Shown here: piece after piece, positions 15,994 to 22,728 of the stretch
Layout of the letters: each line of letters starts with the position of its first letter
Position numbering within the stretch: the stretch's first letter is position 1
NCBI GenBank assembly: GCA_024224995.1
Contig: JAAENB010000523.1
Coordinates: 1 to 28,090, forward strand
Reading direction: 5' to 3'
Length of the DNA: 28,090 bases
From: a bacterium
GTDB taxonomy: Bacteria > Spirochaetota > UBA4802 > UBA5550
Notes under the pieces: model-generated
Database searches by the model: none
Told to the model about the DNA's origin: nothing
The model's input: the letters and a program-made list of their open reading frames with translations, nothing else
Translations under genes and position numbers: made by a program

Positions 15994-16081
15994 GGCTTGA
16001 AAGTATAGGCTCTTTGGGTTGTGAGGACTGTTTGAGCAACGCGAGTTCCGCAGCAATCCAAAGAGCCCATGCTTTCAAGCC
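15994..16081 (+). repeat. Dispersed hairpin type B, copy 1
   Basis: The left arm 15994-16021 pairs with 16054-16081 over 28 positions, with one mismatch and two G-T pairs. The 32-nt loop contains GAGGACTGTTTGAGC and GCGAGTTCCGCA, which recur at 28061-28090 and, inverted, at 27791-27826. It begins 24 nt after the type A unit. No protein is encoded. Transcript status is unknown. Confidence 0.85.
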
Positions 16082-16100
16082 CGCGCATAAGCAAATTTTA

Positions 16101-16112
16101 GTTTCTTAAGAG
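16101..16112 (+). repeat. Solo GTTTCTTAAGAG motif
   Basis: This is an exact copy of the 12-base left boundary of the type A unit, 19 bases after hairpin B1. A further solo copy is at 17226-17237. The remainder of the gene-free stretch to 16217 shows no gene or clear signal. Confidence 0.6.
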
Positions 16113-16217
16113 TGTGATATTAGAACTTCGGAGGAGAGTGCCCTGTAATTTAAGCCATGCCCTTTAGATACTTTTTTATCAGCATTAAAAGTTTTTTTCT
16201 ATGATCAGAATAAATTG

Positions 16218-17180
16218 CTACCATAAGTCCGTACTTAAATATTTTAAGCCCGAATCACAGAGTAAAACAGCTATTGTTTTACCCTTAAACGAAGTCTCTA
16301 ACAACTGTAAAGCTGCCGCAACATTTGCCCCTGAAGAGAATCCGGCAAAAATACCTTCTTCGCGCGCCAGGCGGTGCGTGATTTCCACGGCTTCCGTATC
16401 GGCCACTTTTAAATATCCGTCAATGAGTTCGGGCCGAAGCAGCGGTAACCGGGCCATGGAATAGCCGCCGCCCTGAATACGGTGGTTGGGGTAGGTGGCC
16501 TGCTCGCCCGAGAGCACTGCCGCGCCCCTGGGCTCAACAACAAAACATTGTATTAAGGAGTTATGTTCTTTGAAGGCGGCGGCACATCCCGCGAATGAGC
16601 CGCCGGTTCCGGCGAAATCGCAAAAGGCATCAATACTCCCGCCCGATTGCTCAATAAATTCCGGACCCGTGTGCAACTGGTGCGCGCGGACATTACCGGC
16701 CAGGTTAAACTGGTCGGCGCGAAAGGCCTTGCGTTCCGCAACAAGGCGCTGCGCTGTCTCTTCAACCAGTTCCAGATCGCCGCCGGAAACCTGCCCTGGT
16801 TTGGATTCCGGCAATTGGTCTACGAGCACAACTTCTGCTCCCAGGGCCGACATCATGCGCGCTCTTTCCATGGAATTTCCTTTTGACATAACTGCCGCAA
16901 AGGGATATCCTTTGATGCCGCACACAATGGCAAGCCCCGTTCCGGTATTACCGCTTGTTAATTCAACGACTGTTTGCCCGGGCTTGAGACTGCCGTCGGC
17001 TTCGGCATCCTCAATAATTTGACGGGCAATTCGGTCCTTTTTTGAAAAACCGGGATTTAGATAATCGAGTTTCGCCAGGATCCGGCCATCCAGCTCTTTT
17101 GTAAGCCTGGACAATTCTACCAGGGGAGTGTTGCCAATTGCTTCAATTGTTGAAGCGAGTGGTTTGTTTTGCTGAGTCAT
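16218..17180 (-). CDS. Cysteine synthase-family PLP-dependent enzyme
   Basis: This protein of 320 residues is a fold-type II PLP enzyme. NTPLVEL is at 17-23, the PLP Lys48 lies in NPGFSKKDR, TSGNTGTG is at 75-82, and the phosphate-binding GTGGS loop is present. It probably catalyses a beta-replacement such as O-acetylserine plus sulfide to cysteine. The loop reads SKKDR where CysK usually has SVKDR, so cystathionine beta-synthase-like or other amine substrates are possible. ATG 17180 has AAGGAG nine bases upstream. It lies 60 bp downstream of the TonB receptor gene on the same strand and may share its transcript. It looks richer in G+C than neighbours: 34 of 60 bases at 16501-16560 against 21 of 60 at 15301-15360, hand counts on small samples. 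This hints at acquisition. Confidence 0.88.
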   Translation of the reverse strand: MTQQNKPLASTIEAIGNTPLVELSRLTKELDGRILAKLDYLNPGFSKKDRIARQIIEDAEADGSLKPGQTVVELTSGNTGTGLAIVCGIKGYPFAAVMSKGNSMERARMMSALGAEVVLVDQLPESKPGQVSGGDLELVEETAQRLVAERKAFRADQFNLAGNVRAHQLHTGPEFIEQSGGSIDAFCDFAGTGGSFAGCAAAFKEHNSLIQCFVVEPRGAAVLSGEQATYPNHRIQGGGYSMARLPLLRPELIDGYLKVADTEAVEITHRLAREEGIFAGFSSGANVAAALQLLETSFKGKTIAVLLCDSGLKYLSTDLW

Positions 17181-17225
17181 TAAGAGGGCTCCTTCTTCGT
17201 TATTTTTTATTAAAGAGCATAATCA

Positions 17226-17237
17226 GTTTCTTAAGAG
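17226..17237 (+). repeat. Solo GTTTCTTAAGAG motif in the receptor-synthase spacer
   Basis: This is an exact 12-base copy of the type A boundary motif in the 60-bp gap between the TonB receptor stop and the cysteine-synthase-family start. No AGAAAC partner or hairpin is nearby. Confidence 0.6.
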
Positions 17238-17240
17238 GAA

Positions 17241-19433
17241 TCATATCTTTACCGAAATCTTTCCTTCAATATAAATCCCCGGCTGCTCATAGGTCCCGTT
17301 CCACACCGTAATATAATGTTCACCAGTCTCATTCAAGAGATTGTGCCCGGAAACATACACGGAAATATACTCAAATTCATAACCGATATTCAGGTCCAGG
17401 TAAACAAAGAGTTTTGTCTTGTCGTACTCAGCCGGACCTTCCCCGGCAGGGACAGTCACCTCAGGAGTGCTTGCGCCGTCATCACCGTCGTGATCCCAGG
17501 TAGCGCCATAGGTGTTGGGCCGTGAGCGGTAGGTAGTGGGAGCCTGTATTCGCGCACCCGGAGAAACAAAGAAATTTCCGCCAAACAGGGTGGCGCGCCA
17601 GGTGCCGCCAATATTGCCCATAATCACCGGGTAGTTGATTAAATCTCCGTCATCATCGTTCCTGATGGAATCCACAGGAGTCAGCGCGTGAATGTTTTTT
17701 ATTTTTGCCATACAAAATGAAACATTGCCGTAGAGATTTAGAAAGTGCGCGGGATTGAAATTGAGATCGAGTTCGCATCCTTTTGCCTCGTAATCACCAA
17801 CATTGTCATAGAGCCAGCCGCCGTCAAACGATGACCGGGTGATAATAAAATCTTTTAATTCCTGCCAGAAAAGATTGAGCGAAATATGAAGAGAATCAAT
17901 TTGCTGTATCCAGAGTAACTCACCCTGGTACATGCGGGATGATTCAACAGTATCGGATTGATTGTAATAATTTGCTTGAAAGTTGTATGGCCGGAGGAAC
18001 CCGCTGTTAAACAGGAGTTTAAGAACAGAGGTCTTCATAGGGCTCCACATAATACCGGCGCGCGGAGAAAAAACCAGTTTTTGATCGCCCCCGCGTTTTG
18101 TGTTGTAGTCGGCGTTTGAACCGCCCACGAATGAAAGCGGCATAAAAGAAGGATCATATTTCAGTGTCAGGTGCGCGCTAATATTTTTATCTTTTAAATA
18201 TGAAGATAAATTCGTGCCGGTAGTCCCTGATCCTTTTTCCGTAATATCCAGGTCGCTGATCGTAGTATTCGGTCCTGATATGGAATACCTGAAATTGCCC
18301 CCGCCTTTAATATCGAGTTCTTTTTTGAATAAAAGCAGGTTAAAATCGAGCGCAGTGGTAATGGCGTTCTCGGTCCAGTTGAGACAGGAAGAGGCATAAT
18401 CCTCGGAAAACCAGCTTTCCCGCATGTCGTCCATAGAGATGCGGGGAGTAAAAGAAAAATTCTTGCCGATATTTTCCGTAACTGATCCTTCTATAAAATA
18501 CCGGTCGTGCCTGCGCCAGTTTTCCCTGCCGATTTCCCAGTGCCTGTTAAGGATGGTATTTCTAAAAGCAAAACTGTTGATGTTGATATTTTTATATTTG
18601 CCCTTTACCTGTATTTTGTAGCTGGGGTCGAAACGGTCATATACAGTGGAGTACCTGCCGCGCGGGGGAAGATCGCCGTATTGGGGCTCAGTTACGGTAT
18701 TGGCAATGCTTGAAGATTTATCGACCCCAATTGTTTTGCCGTTTGACTGGGCATATGAACCCAGGATCATAATACCGCCGTCTTTAAAAGGGAAGCCAAT
18801 TTGCGTGTTGGCTTTGTAGGTTCCCCACATTCCCACAGCAGCACTAACAACATAATTTTTTCCATCCAGATCCTCAGGGGTTTTTGTAATAATATTGATC
18901 ACCCCGGCAAGAGCCTGGCTTCCCCATACCGCAGAACCGGGGCCTTTAATGATCTCAACTTTTTTTACTCCGCTCAGGTCCATGGGAAGTTCCGTAACAT
19001 GCCCCGCGCCAAAGGCTTCTATATTGTTCATACTGTGCCCGTCAATGAGGATGAGGTAGGGGCCGGAGAAATCGGTAACATTCCCCCGTGAGCTGATTGA
19101 CCACTCATCACGGTCATAATCGACAGTATATCCCGAAACCTTTTTGAGCAGGTCCCGCATATTGCGAAGTCCCCATTCCCGGATCTGTCTTTCCGTGATT
19201 ATGGTTATATTCGAAGGAGCGGTAAATAAAGTCTCTTTTTTATTGGAAGCGGTAACAACCGTAACCTTCAGCAGGTCTTCAAAGGGCATATTAATAAGTT
19301 CGGATATATCTTCGGATGACTCTTCCCTGGCAGCTTCTACCGGTTCGGCATTGGATAGCTGCGGAAACAGGAAAACGAAAGACAGAAGCAGGGCTAAAGA
19401 TATTAATTTATTATAATCCCTTTTTATCTTCAT
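17241..19433 (-). CDS. TonB-dependent outer-membrane receptor
   Basis: This 730-residue protein has a signal peptide (residues 1-29, basic start, hydrophobic core, cleavage near LSNAEP). A TonB-box-like segment comes next (DLLKVTVVTASNKKE), then a plug domain (about 60-165: APSNITIITERQIREWGLRN, YLILIDGHSMNN, VEIIKGPGSAVWGSQALAGVINI). A long beta-barrel region ends in GIYIEGKISVKI. Such receptors import siderophores, cobalamin, metals or glycans with energy from TonB-ExbBD, none of which is encoded here. The conserved plug motifs and the complete C-terminal strand suggest an intact gene. AAGG precedes ATG 19433. The gene diverges from a TetR-type regulator, which may control it. Ligand not identifiable. 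Confidence 0.93.
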   Translation of the reverse strand: MKIKRDYNKLISLALLLSFVFLFPQLSNAEPVEAAREESSEDISELINMPFEDLLKVTVVTASNKKETLFTAPSNITIITERQIREWGLRNMRDLLKKVSGYTVDYDRDEWSISSRGNVTDFSGPYLILIDGHSMNNIEAFGAGHVTELPMDLSGVKKVEIIKGPGSAVWGSQALAGVINIITKTPEDLDGKNYVVSAAVGMWGTYKANTQIGFPFKDGGIMILGSYAQSNGKTIGVDKSSSIANTVTEPQYGDLPPRGRYSTVYDRFDPSYKIQVKGKYKNININSFAFRNTILNRHWEIGRENWRRHDRYFIEGSVTENIGKNFSFTPRISMDDMRESWFSEDYASSCLNWTENAITTALDFNLLLFKKELDIKGGGNFRYSISGPNTTISDLDITEKGSGTTGTNLSSYLKDKNISAHLTLKYDPSFMPLSFVGGSNADYNTKRGGDQKLVFSPRAGIMWSPMKTSVLKLLFNSGFLRPYNFQANYYNQSDTVESSRMYQGELLWIQQIDSLHISLNLFWQELKDFIITRSSFDGGWLYDNVGDYEAKGCELDLNFNPAHFLNLYGNVSFCMAKIKNIHALTPVDSIRNDDDGDLINYPVIMGNIGGTWRATLFGGNFFVSPGARIQAPTTYRSRPNTYGATWDHDGDDGASTPEVTVPAGEGPAEYDKTKLFVYLDLNIGYEFEYISVYVSGHNLLNETGEHYITVWNGTYEQPGIYIEGKISVKI

Positions 19434-19483
19434 CTTTTTACCTTATAAAAGTCTTTTGGGAGAATAGCATATTTTGATAAAAG

Positions 19484-19510
19484 AGTATATAATATTTTTG
19501 TTATTGTCAA
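19484..19510 (-). promoter_or_regulatory. Probable promoter of the TonB receptor gene
   Basis: On the minus strand TTGACA (19510-19505) is followed after 15 bp by TATACT (19489-19484). The spacer is short, so the pairing is tentative, but the surrounding DNA is A/T-rich and no better pair is seen. Confidence 0.4.
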
Positions 19511-19538
19511 TTTTTTTCTCGCACTATTTTGTAGATTT

Positions 19539-19587
19539 TAATTCAGTAGAATAATAGCTTGACAAAAAAACTAATTCAGTCATTAGT
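19539..19587. promoter_or_regulatory. Candidate TetR operator region
   Basis: TAATTCAGT occurs twice (19539-19547, 19572-19580), 33 bp apart. The second copy lies inside an inverted repeat ACTAAT/ATTAGT (19570-19575, 19582-19587, six-base spacer). A TTGACA at 19559-19564 lies between them and could be the -35 for the TetR gene; its -10 is poor. The position suits autorepression and perhaps control of the divergent receptor gene. Confidence 0.45.
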
Positions 19588-19615
19588 GCATTGCATGAAA
19601 ACAGGGGAGAGTTCT

Positions 19616-20215
19616 ATGGCAAAAGAGAGTGAAAAAGAGAAAAAAAATCTCATAATTGAAACAGCGGAGAAGTTTTTTTTCCATTATGGCTTTAAAAAAA
19701 CAACTGTAGACGAGATCGCGCAAACAGCCGGAATTGCAAAAGGGACTGTATACCTCTATTTTAAATCAAAAGAAGATATTTTAATCGCAATAGCCTTCAG
19801 GCATTTTAAACAATCTATTGAGCGGCTGGAAAAAAAGCTCTCAGTGATAGATGATATACGCGAAAAACTTAAAACAGTAATTGAGCACAGGCCTCTGGAA
19901 ACGTTTGAGTTTATTAATAAGCATCCTCATTTCGCGGAGATCTTATTGTTCATGGAAAAGTATAAAAAGGGAATAGAACCCGGCAAAGAGTATAGCGGTT
20001 CCATGTCCCGGTATTATGAGATTCTTGAGAATACTTTGAATGAAGGGGTTGAAAAAAAGGAATTTAAGATCCGTAACGTGGAAGAAAGGACAGGTCATAT
20101 CGCTTTTATGCAAAGAGCCTTTATGCCGCCATATTATCCCCGGATCAGCAAAGAGTTCCTTGCTATGGTTATCAACAATTATATTGAAATGCTTATTAGA
20201 GATATAAGCCGTTAA
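19616..20215 (+). CDS. TetR-family regulator paired with EFR1 copy 1
   Basis: This protein of 199 residues has the N-terminal TetR helix-turn-helix IIETAEKFFFHYGFKKTTVDEIAQTAGIAKGTVYLYFKSKEDIL (about residues 12-55). A variable helical ligand and dimer domain follows. ATG 19616 is chosen because GGGGAGA lies five bases upstream. The frame extends to a TTG at 19559, but that codon is part of a TTGACA promoter element and lies within the operator region. It ends 20 bp before the EFR1-type gene and diverges from the TonB receptor, so both are candidate targets. The ligand is unknown. A second TetR-EFR1 pair is at 26117-27593. Confidence 0.9.
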   Translation: MAKESEKEKKNLIIETAEKFFFHYGFKKTTVDEIAQTAGIAKGTVYLYFKSKEDILIAIAFRHFKQSIERLEKKLSVIDDIREKLKTVIEHRPLETFEFINKHPHFAEILLFMEKYKKGIEPGKEYSGSMSRYYEILENTLNEGVEKKEFKIRNVEERTGHIAFMQRAFMPPYYPRISKEFLAMVINNYIEMLIRDISR

Positions 20216-20235
20216 CAGGGGGGCTGGCAAAGCAA

Positions 20236-20967
20236 TTGGGAAATGTCCGGCTTATTCATATGGCAAATTGTATTCACCGGGATAAAATTGTTATTTCCGC
20301 AGAAAGGGCGGGGGTTATTTTTCCGGTTCATTATTGGGGAATGCCCGAAATAGTTAAGGATTTTATTCGCAAGGTCGAATTCGCGAAACCGGCATACCTG
20401 TTTTCTGTTGTTACGTGCGCTGGGATTCCCGGTACAACACTGCTAAAACTGGATACCATGTTAAAAAACAAGGGAAGCTTGCTTTCTGCCGGATACGCCT
20501 GCTTTTTACCTTCCAACTGCACTCATCTTGTTGATGCTTTTGAAGAAAGCAAACAGCTGCAAATGTTTCGTGAAGCCCGGGAGAAGCTGTCAAAAATAAT
20601 AAGGGTGATAAAGAACCTGGAAAAGGCGAAAATTGAATCGAGCAATCTTTTTATCAACTTCATTACAAGTATTATTCACAGAGCTGCGGTTCCCAAAAAC
20701 CCGGGTTTTGATAAAAATTTTTGGGTCAATGATAACTGTGTCTCATGCGGTCAATGCATAAAGATCTGTCCGGTGAACAATATCAGCATGGATGGGGATT
20801 CCGGCAAAAAATGGCTGCATAAATGCGAGCAGTGTTATGCCTGTTTGCAATGGTGCCCTGCAAAGGCTATTCAATACGGCAGCAAAACAAGCAAAAGAAC
20901 GCGGTATCATCACCCGGAAATAACTGTGTCGGAAATAAGTAAGCGCGAAGCGAACACAGGAGTTTAA
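20236..20967 (+). CDS. EFR1-type flavodoxin-ferredoxin protein, N-terminus lost
   Basis: This 243-residue protein matches EFR1 ferredoxins: a flavodoxin-like domain (RAGVIFPVHYWGMPEIVKDF), then two 4Fe-4S sites at Cys168/171/174/178 (CVSCGQCIKICP) and Cys197/200/203/207 (CEQCYACLQWCP), and a final HHPEITVSEI. The usual start with the FMN-phosphate loop (FSGTGNS, present in the copy at 26117-26896) is missing. In-frame codons upstream of the TTG read TGGLAKQL, a remnant that ends against the TetR stop, and a TAG closes the frame at 20197. The start is therefore forced to be TTG 20236 or ATG 20260. FMN binding is probably lost, while the ferredoxin part looks intact. It could be a decaying gene or a ferredoxin-only derivative. 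Confidence 0.75.
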   Translation: MGNVRLIHMANCIHRDKIVISAERAGVIFPVHYWGMPEIVKDFIRKVEFAKPAYLFSVVTCAGIPGTTLLKLDTMLKNKGSLLSAGYACFLPSNCTHLVDAFEESKQLQMFREAREKLSKIIRVIKNLEKAKIESSNLFINFITSIIHRAAVPKNPGFDKNFWVNDNCVSCGQCIKICPVNNISMDGDSGKKWLHKCEQCYACLQWCPAKAIQYGSKTSKRTRYHHPEITVSEISKREANTGV

Positions 20968-20987
20968 AAAGAGTTTTGAAATAGAGC

Positions 20988-21017
20988 TTGACTATATAAT
21001 AGTAGTGGTTATATAAT
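20988..21017 (+). promoter_or_regulatory. Promoter of the histidine kinase-regulator pair
   Basis: TTGACT (20988-20993), an 18-bp spacer and TATAAT (21012-21017) are seen. TATATAA (20993-20999) and TTATATA (21009-21015) form an inverted repeat across the spacer that could bind a regulator. Confidence 0.6.
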
Positions 21018-21064
21018 ACAATTATAAGCTTATTATTGCAAAATTCTACCGGCAGGCAGGTATT

Positions 21065-22366
21065 GTGCAGTTAAACAAAATAGACTTACTTCTTGATATC
21101 ATCAAAAAGTTAAATGACAATACCTACAAAATTGATACTATAAAGCAGATTATAGATCTCATAAAGTCCTATACCAATATTGAAGCTGTAGGGATACGCC
21201 TTCAGAGCGGGGAAGATTTTCCCTATTATACCACAACCGGGTTTCCTGAAAAGTTTGTGGAAGCGGAACGGTTTCTTTGCGGTAAAGACAGAAATGGTGA
21301 GATAATAAGAGATTCCGAAGGAACCGCTGTTCTTGAATGCATGTGCGGTAATATTATCCGCGGCGGAACAGATCCTCAATTACCCTTTTTTACTGCTAAT
21401 GGAAGTTTTTGGTCTAACTGCACAACGGAATTGCTTGCCGCAACAACTGAAGAGGACCGGCAGGGTAAAACAAGAAACCGGTGTAATGGCGAAGGATATG
21501 AATCCGTTGCCTGTATCCCGCTTCGTAACGGAGAAGAGACTATTGGGCTGCTTCAGCTCAATGATACCGGGAAAAATGTCTTTACCGAAGAAATAATTCT
21601 TTTTTTTGAGTCCCTTGGTGAAAGTTTTGGGGTGGCTTTGACAAAAAGAGAGCATGAAGAAGAGCTGCAAATGCTTAACAATAATCTTGAGAATCTTGTT
21701 AAACAGAGAACCCGGGAACTGAGTAAGGCTCTTGACGCAAAGGGGCTCCTTTTGCAGGAAATCCATCACCGGGTAAAGAACAACCTCCAGACTATTTCCG
21801 CTCTTCTCGAAATGCAGTCCATGGAATATAAAGATGAAATTATTAGTAATGCTCTTCATGATGCCTGTACCCGGGTTAAATCCATGGGGATGATCCATAA
21901 TAAACTGTATGAGTCCGGTGACCCGGGAACTGTTACTATTAATGAATTTTGCCGCGCCCTGGCTAATGAAATTGCCGTTACCAATAAGCTTGAGAGCAAG
22001 AATATTATAATTGAAATAACCGGAAATGAAGTTCAAATGAATCGTGAAACAGCAGTTCCTTTCGCGTTGATTTTTTTTGAATTGATTAATAATTCTATCA
22101 AGCATGCTTTTACCGATCCCGCAGGCGGACTTATTTCCGTTGTTATTAACCGGGAAGAAGCTGAATACTCCGTCGATATCAGAGATAATGGAAAGGGATT
22201 TCCTGATAATTTTGATATTGAAGCCAACATGCATCTTGGTCTTGAAATTGTAATTAATTTTATTAAACAGCTATCGGGCACTTTTCAATATGGAAACGAC
22301 AATGGGGCCTGGTTCCATTTTTTATTTGAACGTGATAACAAGGAGGAATTGAGATGGAATCATTAA
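21065..22366 (+). CDS. Cytoplasmic GAF-HisKA_2 sensor histidine kinase
   Basis: This 433-residue protein has an N-terminal GAF-like sensor (about 20-195, with Cys-containing segments ECMCGN and SNCTTE). A coiled coil follows (EHEEELQMLNNNLENLVKQR), then the HisKA_2 dimerisation block LLLQEIHHRVKNNLQTISALL with His235 just before RVKNN as the likely phosphoacceptor. The HATPase domain has FFELINNSIKHAF and DNGKGFPD. No membrane segment is seen, so the signal is cytoplasmic. The start is GTG 21065 with an AGG five bases upstream. The 3' end overlaps the response regulator by 13 bases, so the two are translationally coupled. The Cys residues of the GAF region might bind metal or sense redox state, which is inference. 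Confidence 0.9.
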   Translation: MQLNKIDLLLDIIKKLNDNTYKIDTIKQIIDLIKSYTNIEAVGIRLQSGEDFPYYTTTGFPEKFVEAERFLCGKDRNGEIIRDSEGTAVLECMCGNIIRGGTDPQLPFFTANGSFWSNCTTELLAATTEEDRQGKTRNRCNGEGYESVACIPLRNGEETIGLLQLNDTGKNVFTEEIILFFESLGESFGVALTKREHEEELQMLNNNLENLVKQRTRELSKALDAKGLLLQEIHHRVKNNLQTISALLEMQSMEYKDEIISNALHDACTRVKSMGMIHNKLYESGDPGTVTINEFCRALANEIAVTNKLESKNIIIEITGNEVQMNRETAVPFALIFFELINNSIKHAFTDPAGGLISVVINREEAEYSVDIRDNGKGFPDNFDIEANMHLGLEIVINFIKQLSGTFQYGNDNGAWFHFLFERDNKEELRWNH

Positions 22367-22722
22367 GGGTTTTGATCGTTGAGGATGAAATGATGTCCGC
22401 TCTCTTATTAAAAAAGATGCTCATATACAAAGGGCATCGTGTTATTGATATTGTTATAAACGGCAGGGACGCGATTGATTCGGCCATTAAACATAAACCC
22501 GACCTGATTATATCGGACATTATGTTAAAGAACCATATTGACGGAATTGATGCTGTTTCTGAAATTCAGCGTGTTGTGGATGTGCCGGTTATATATATTA
22601 CCGCGCTCAAGGATGACTTTACCATTGAGCGGGCAAAACAAACGAATCCTCTTGATATTGTATTTAAGCCGTATGATACGGTAGTACTTCATAGTATAAT
22701 AGATACTATTCATCTGGCATAA
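22354..22722 (+). CDS. Single-domain response regulator (receiver only)
   Basis: This 122-residue CheY-like receiver has acidic residues Glu10/Asp11/Glu12, phosphoacceptor Asp55 in LIISDIML, Thr83 and Lys105 (VFKPYD). No DNA-binding or enzymatic domain follows, so output must come by protein contact or a phosphorelay. AAGGAGG before ATG 22354 lies inside the kinase gene, and the 13-base overlap makes it the cognate partner. It ends six bases from the convergent molybdoenzyme gene. Confidence 0.93.
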   Translation: MESLRVLIVEDEMMSALLLKKMLIYKGHRVIDIVINGRDAIDSAIKHKPDLIISDIMLKNHIDGIDAVSEIQRVVDVPVIYITALKDDFTIERAKQTNPLDIVFKPYDTVVLHSIIDTIHLA

Positions 22723-22728
22723 GATGTA

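Noticed and set aside
15994..16081. Integron attC site
   Set aside because: attC sites keep conserved ends and a variable centre, whereas here the centre is conserved and the arms vary; no integrase or cassette array is present.
16495..17022. Plus-strand frame opposite the cysteine-synthase-family gene
   Set aside because: It is a shadow favoured by the higher G+C of that gene, with no supporting motif.
21380..22234. 284-codon minus-strand frame opposite the histidine kinase
   Set aside because: It is a shadow of the kinase gene; the protein is Asn/Lys/Ile-rich without recognisable motifs.
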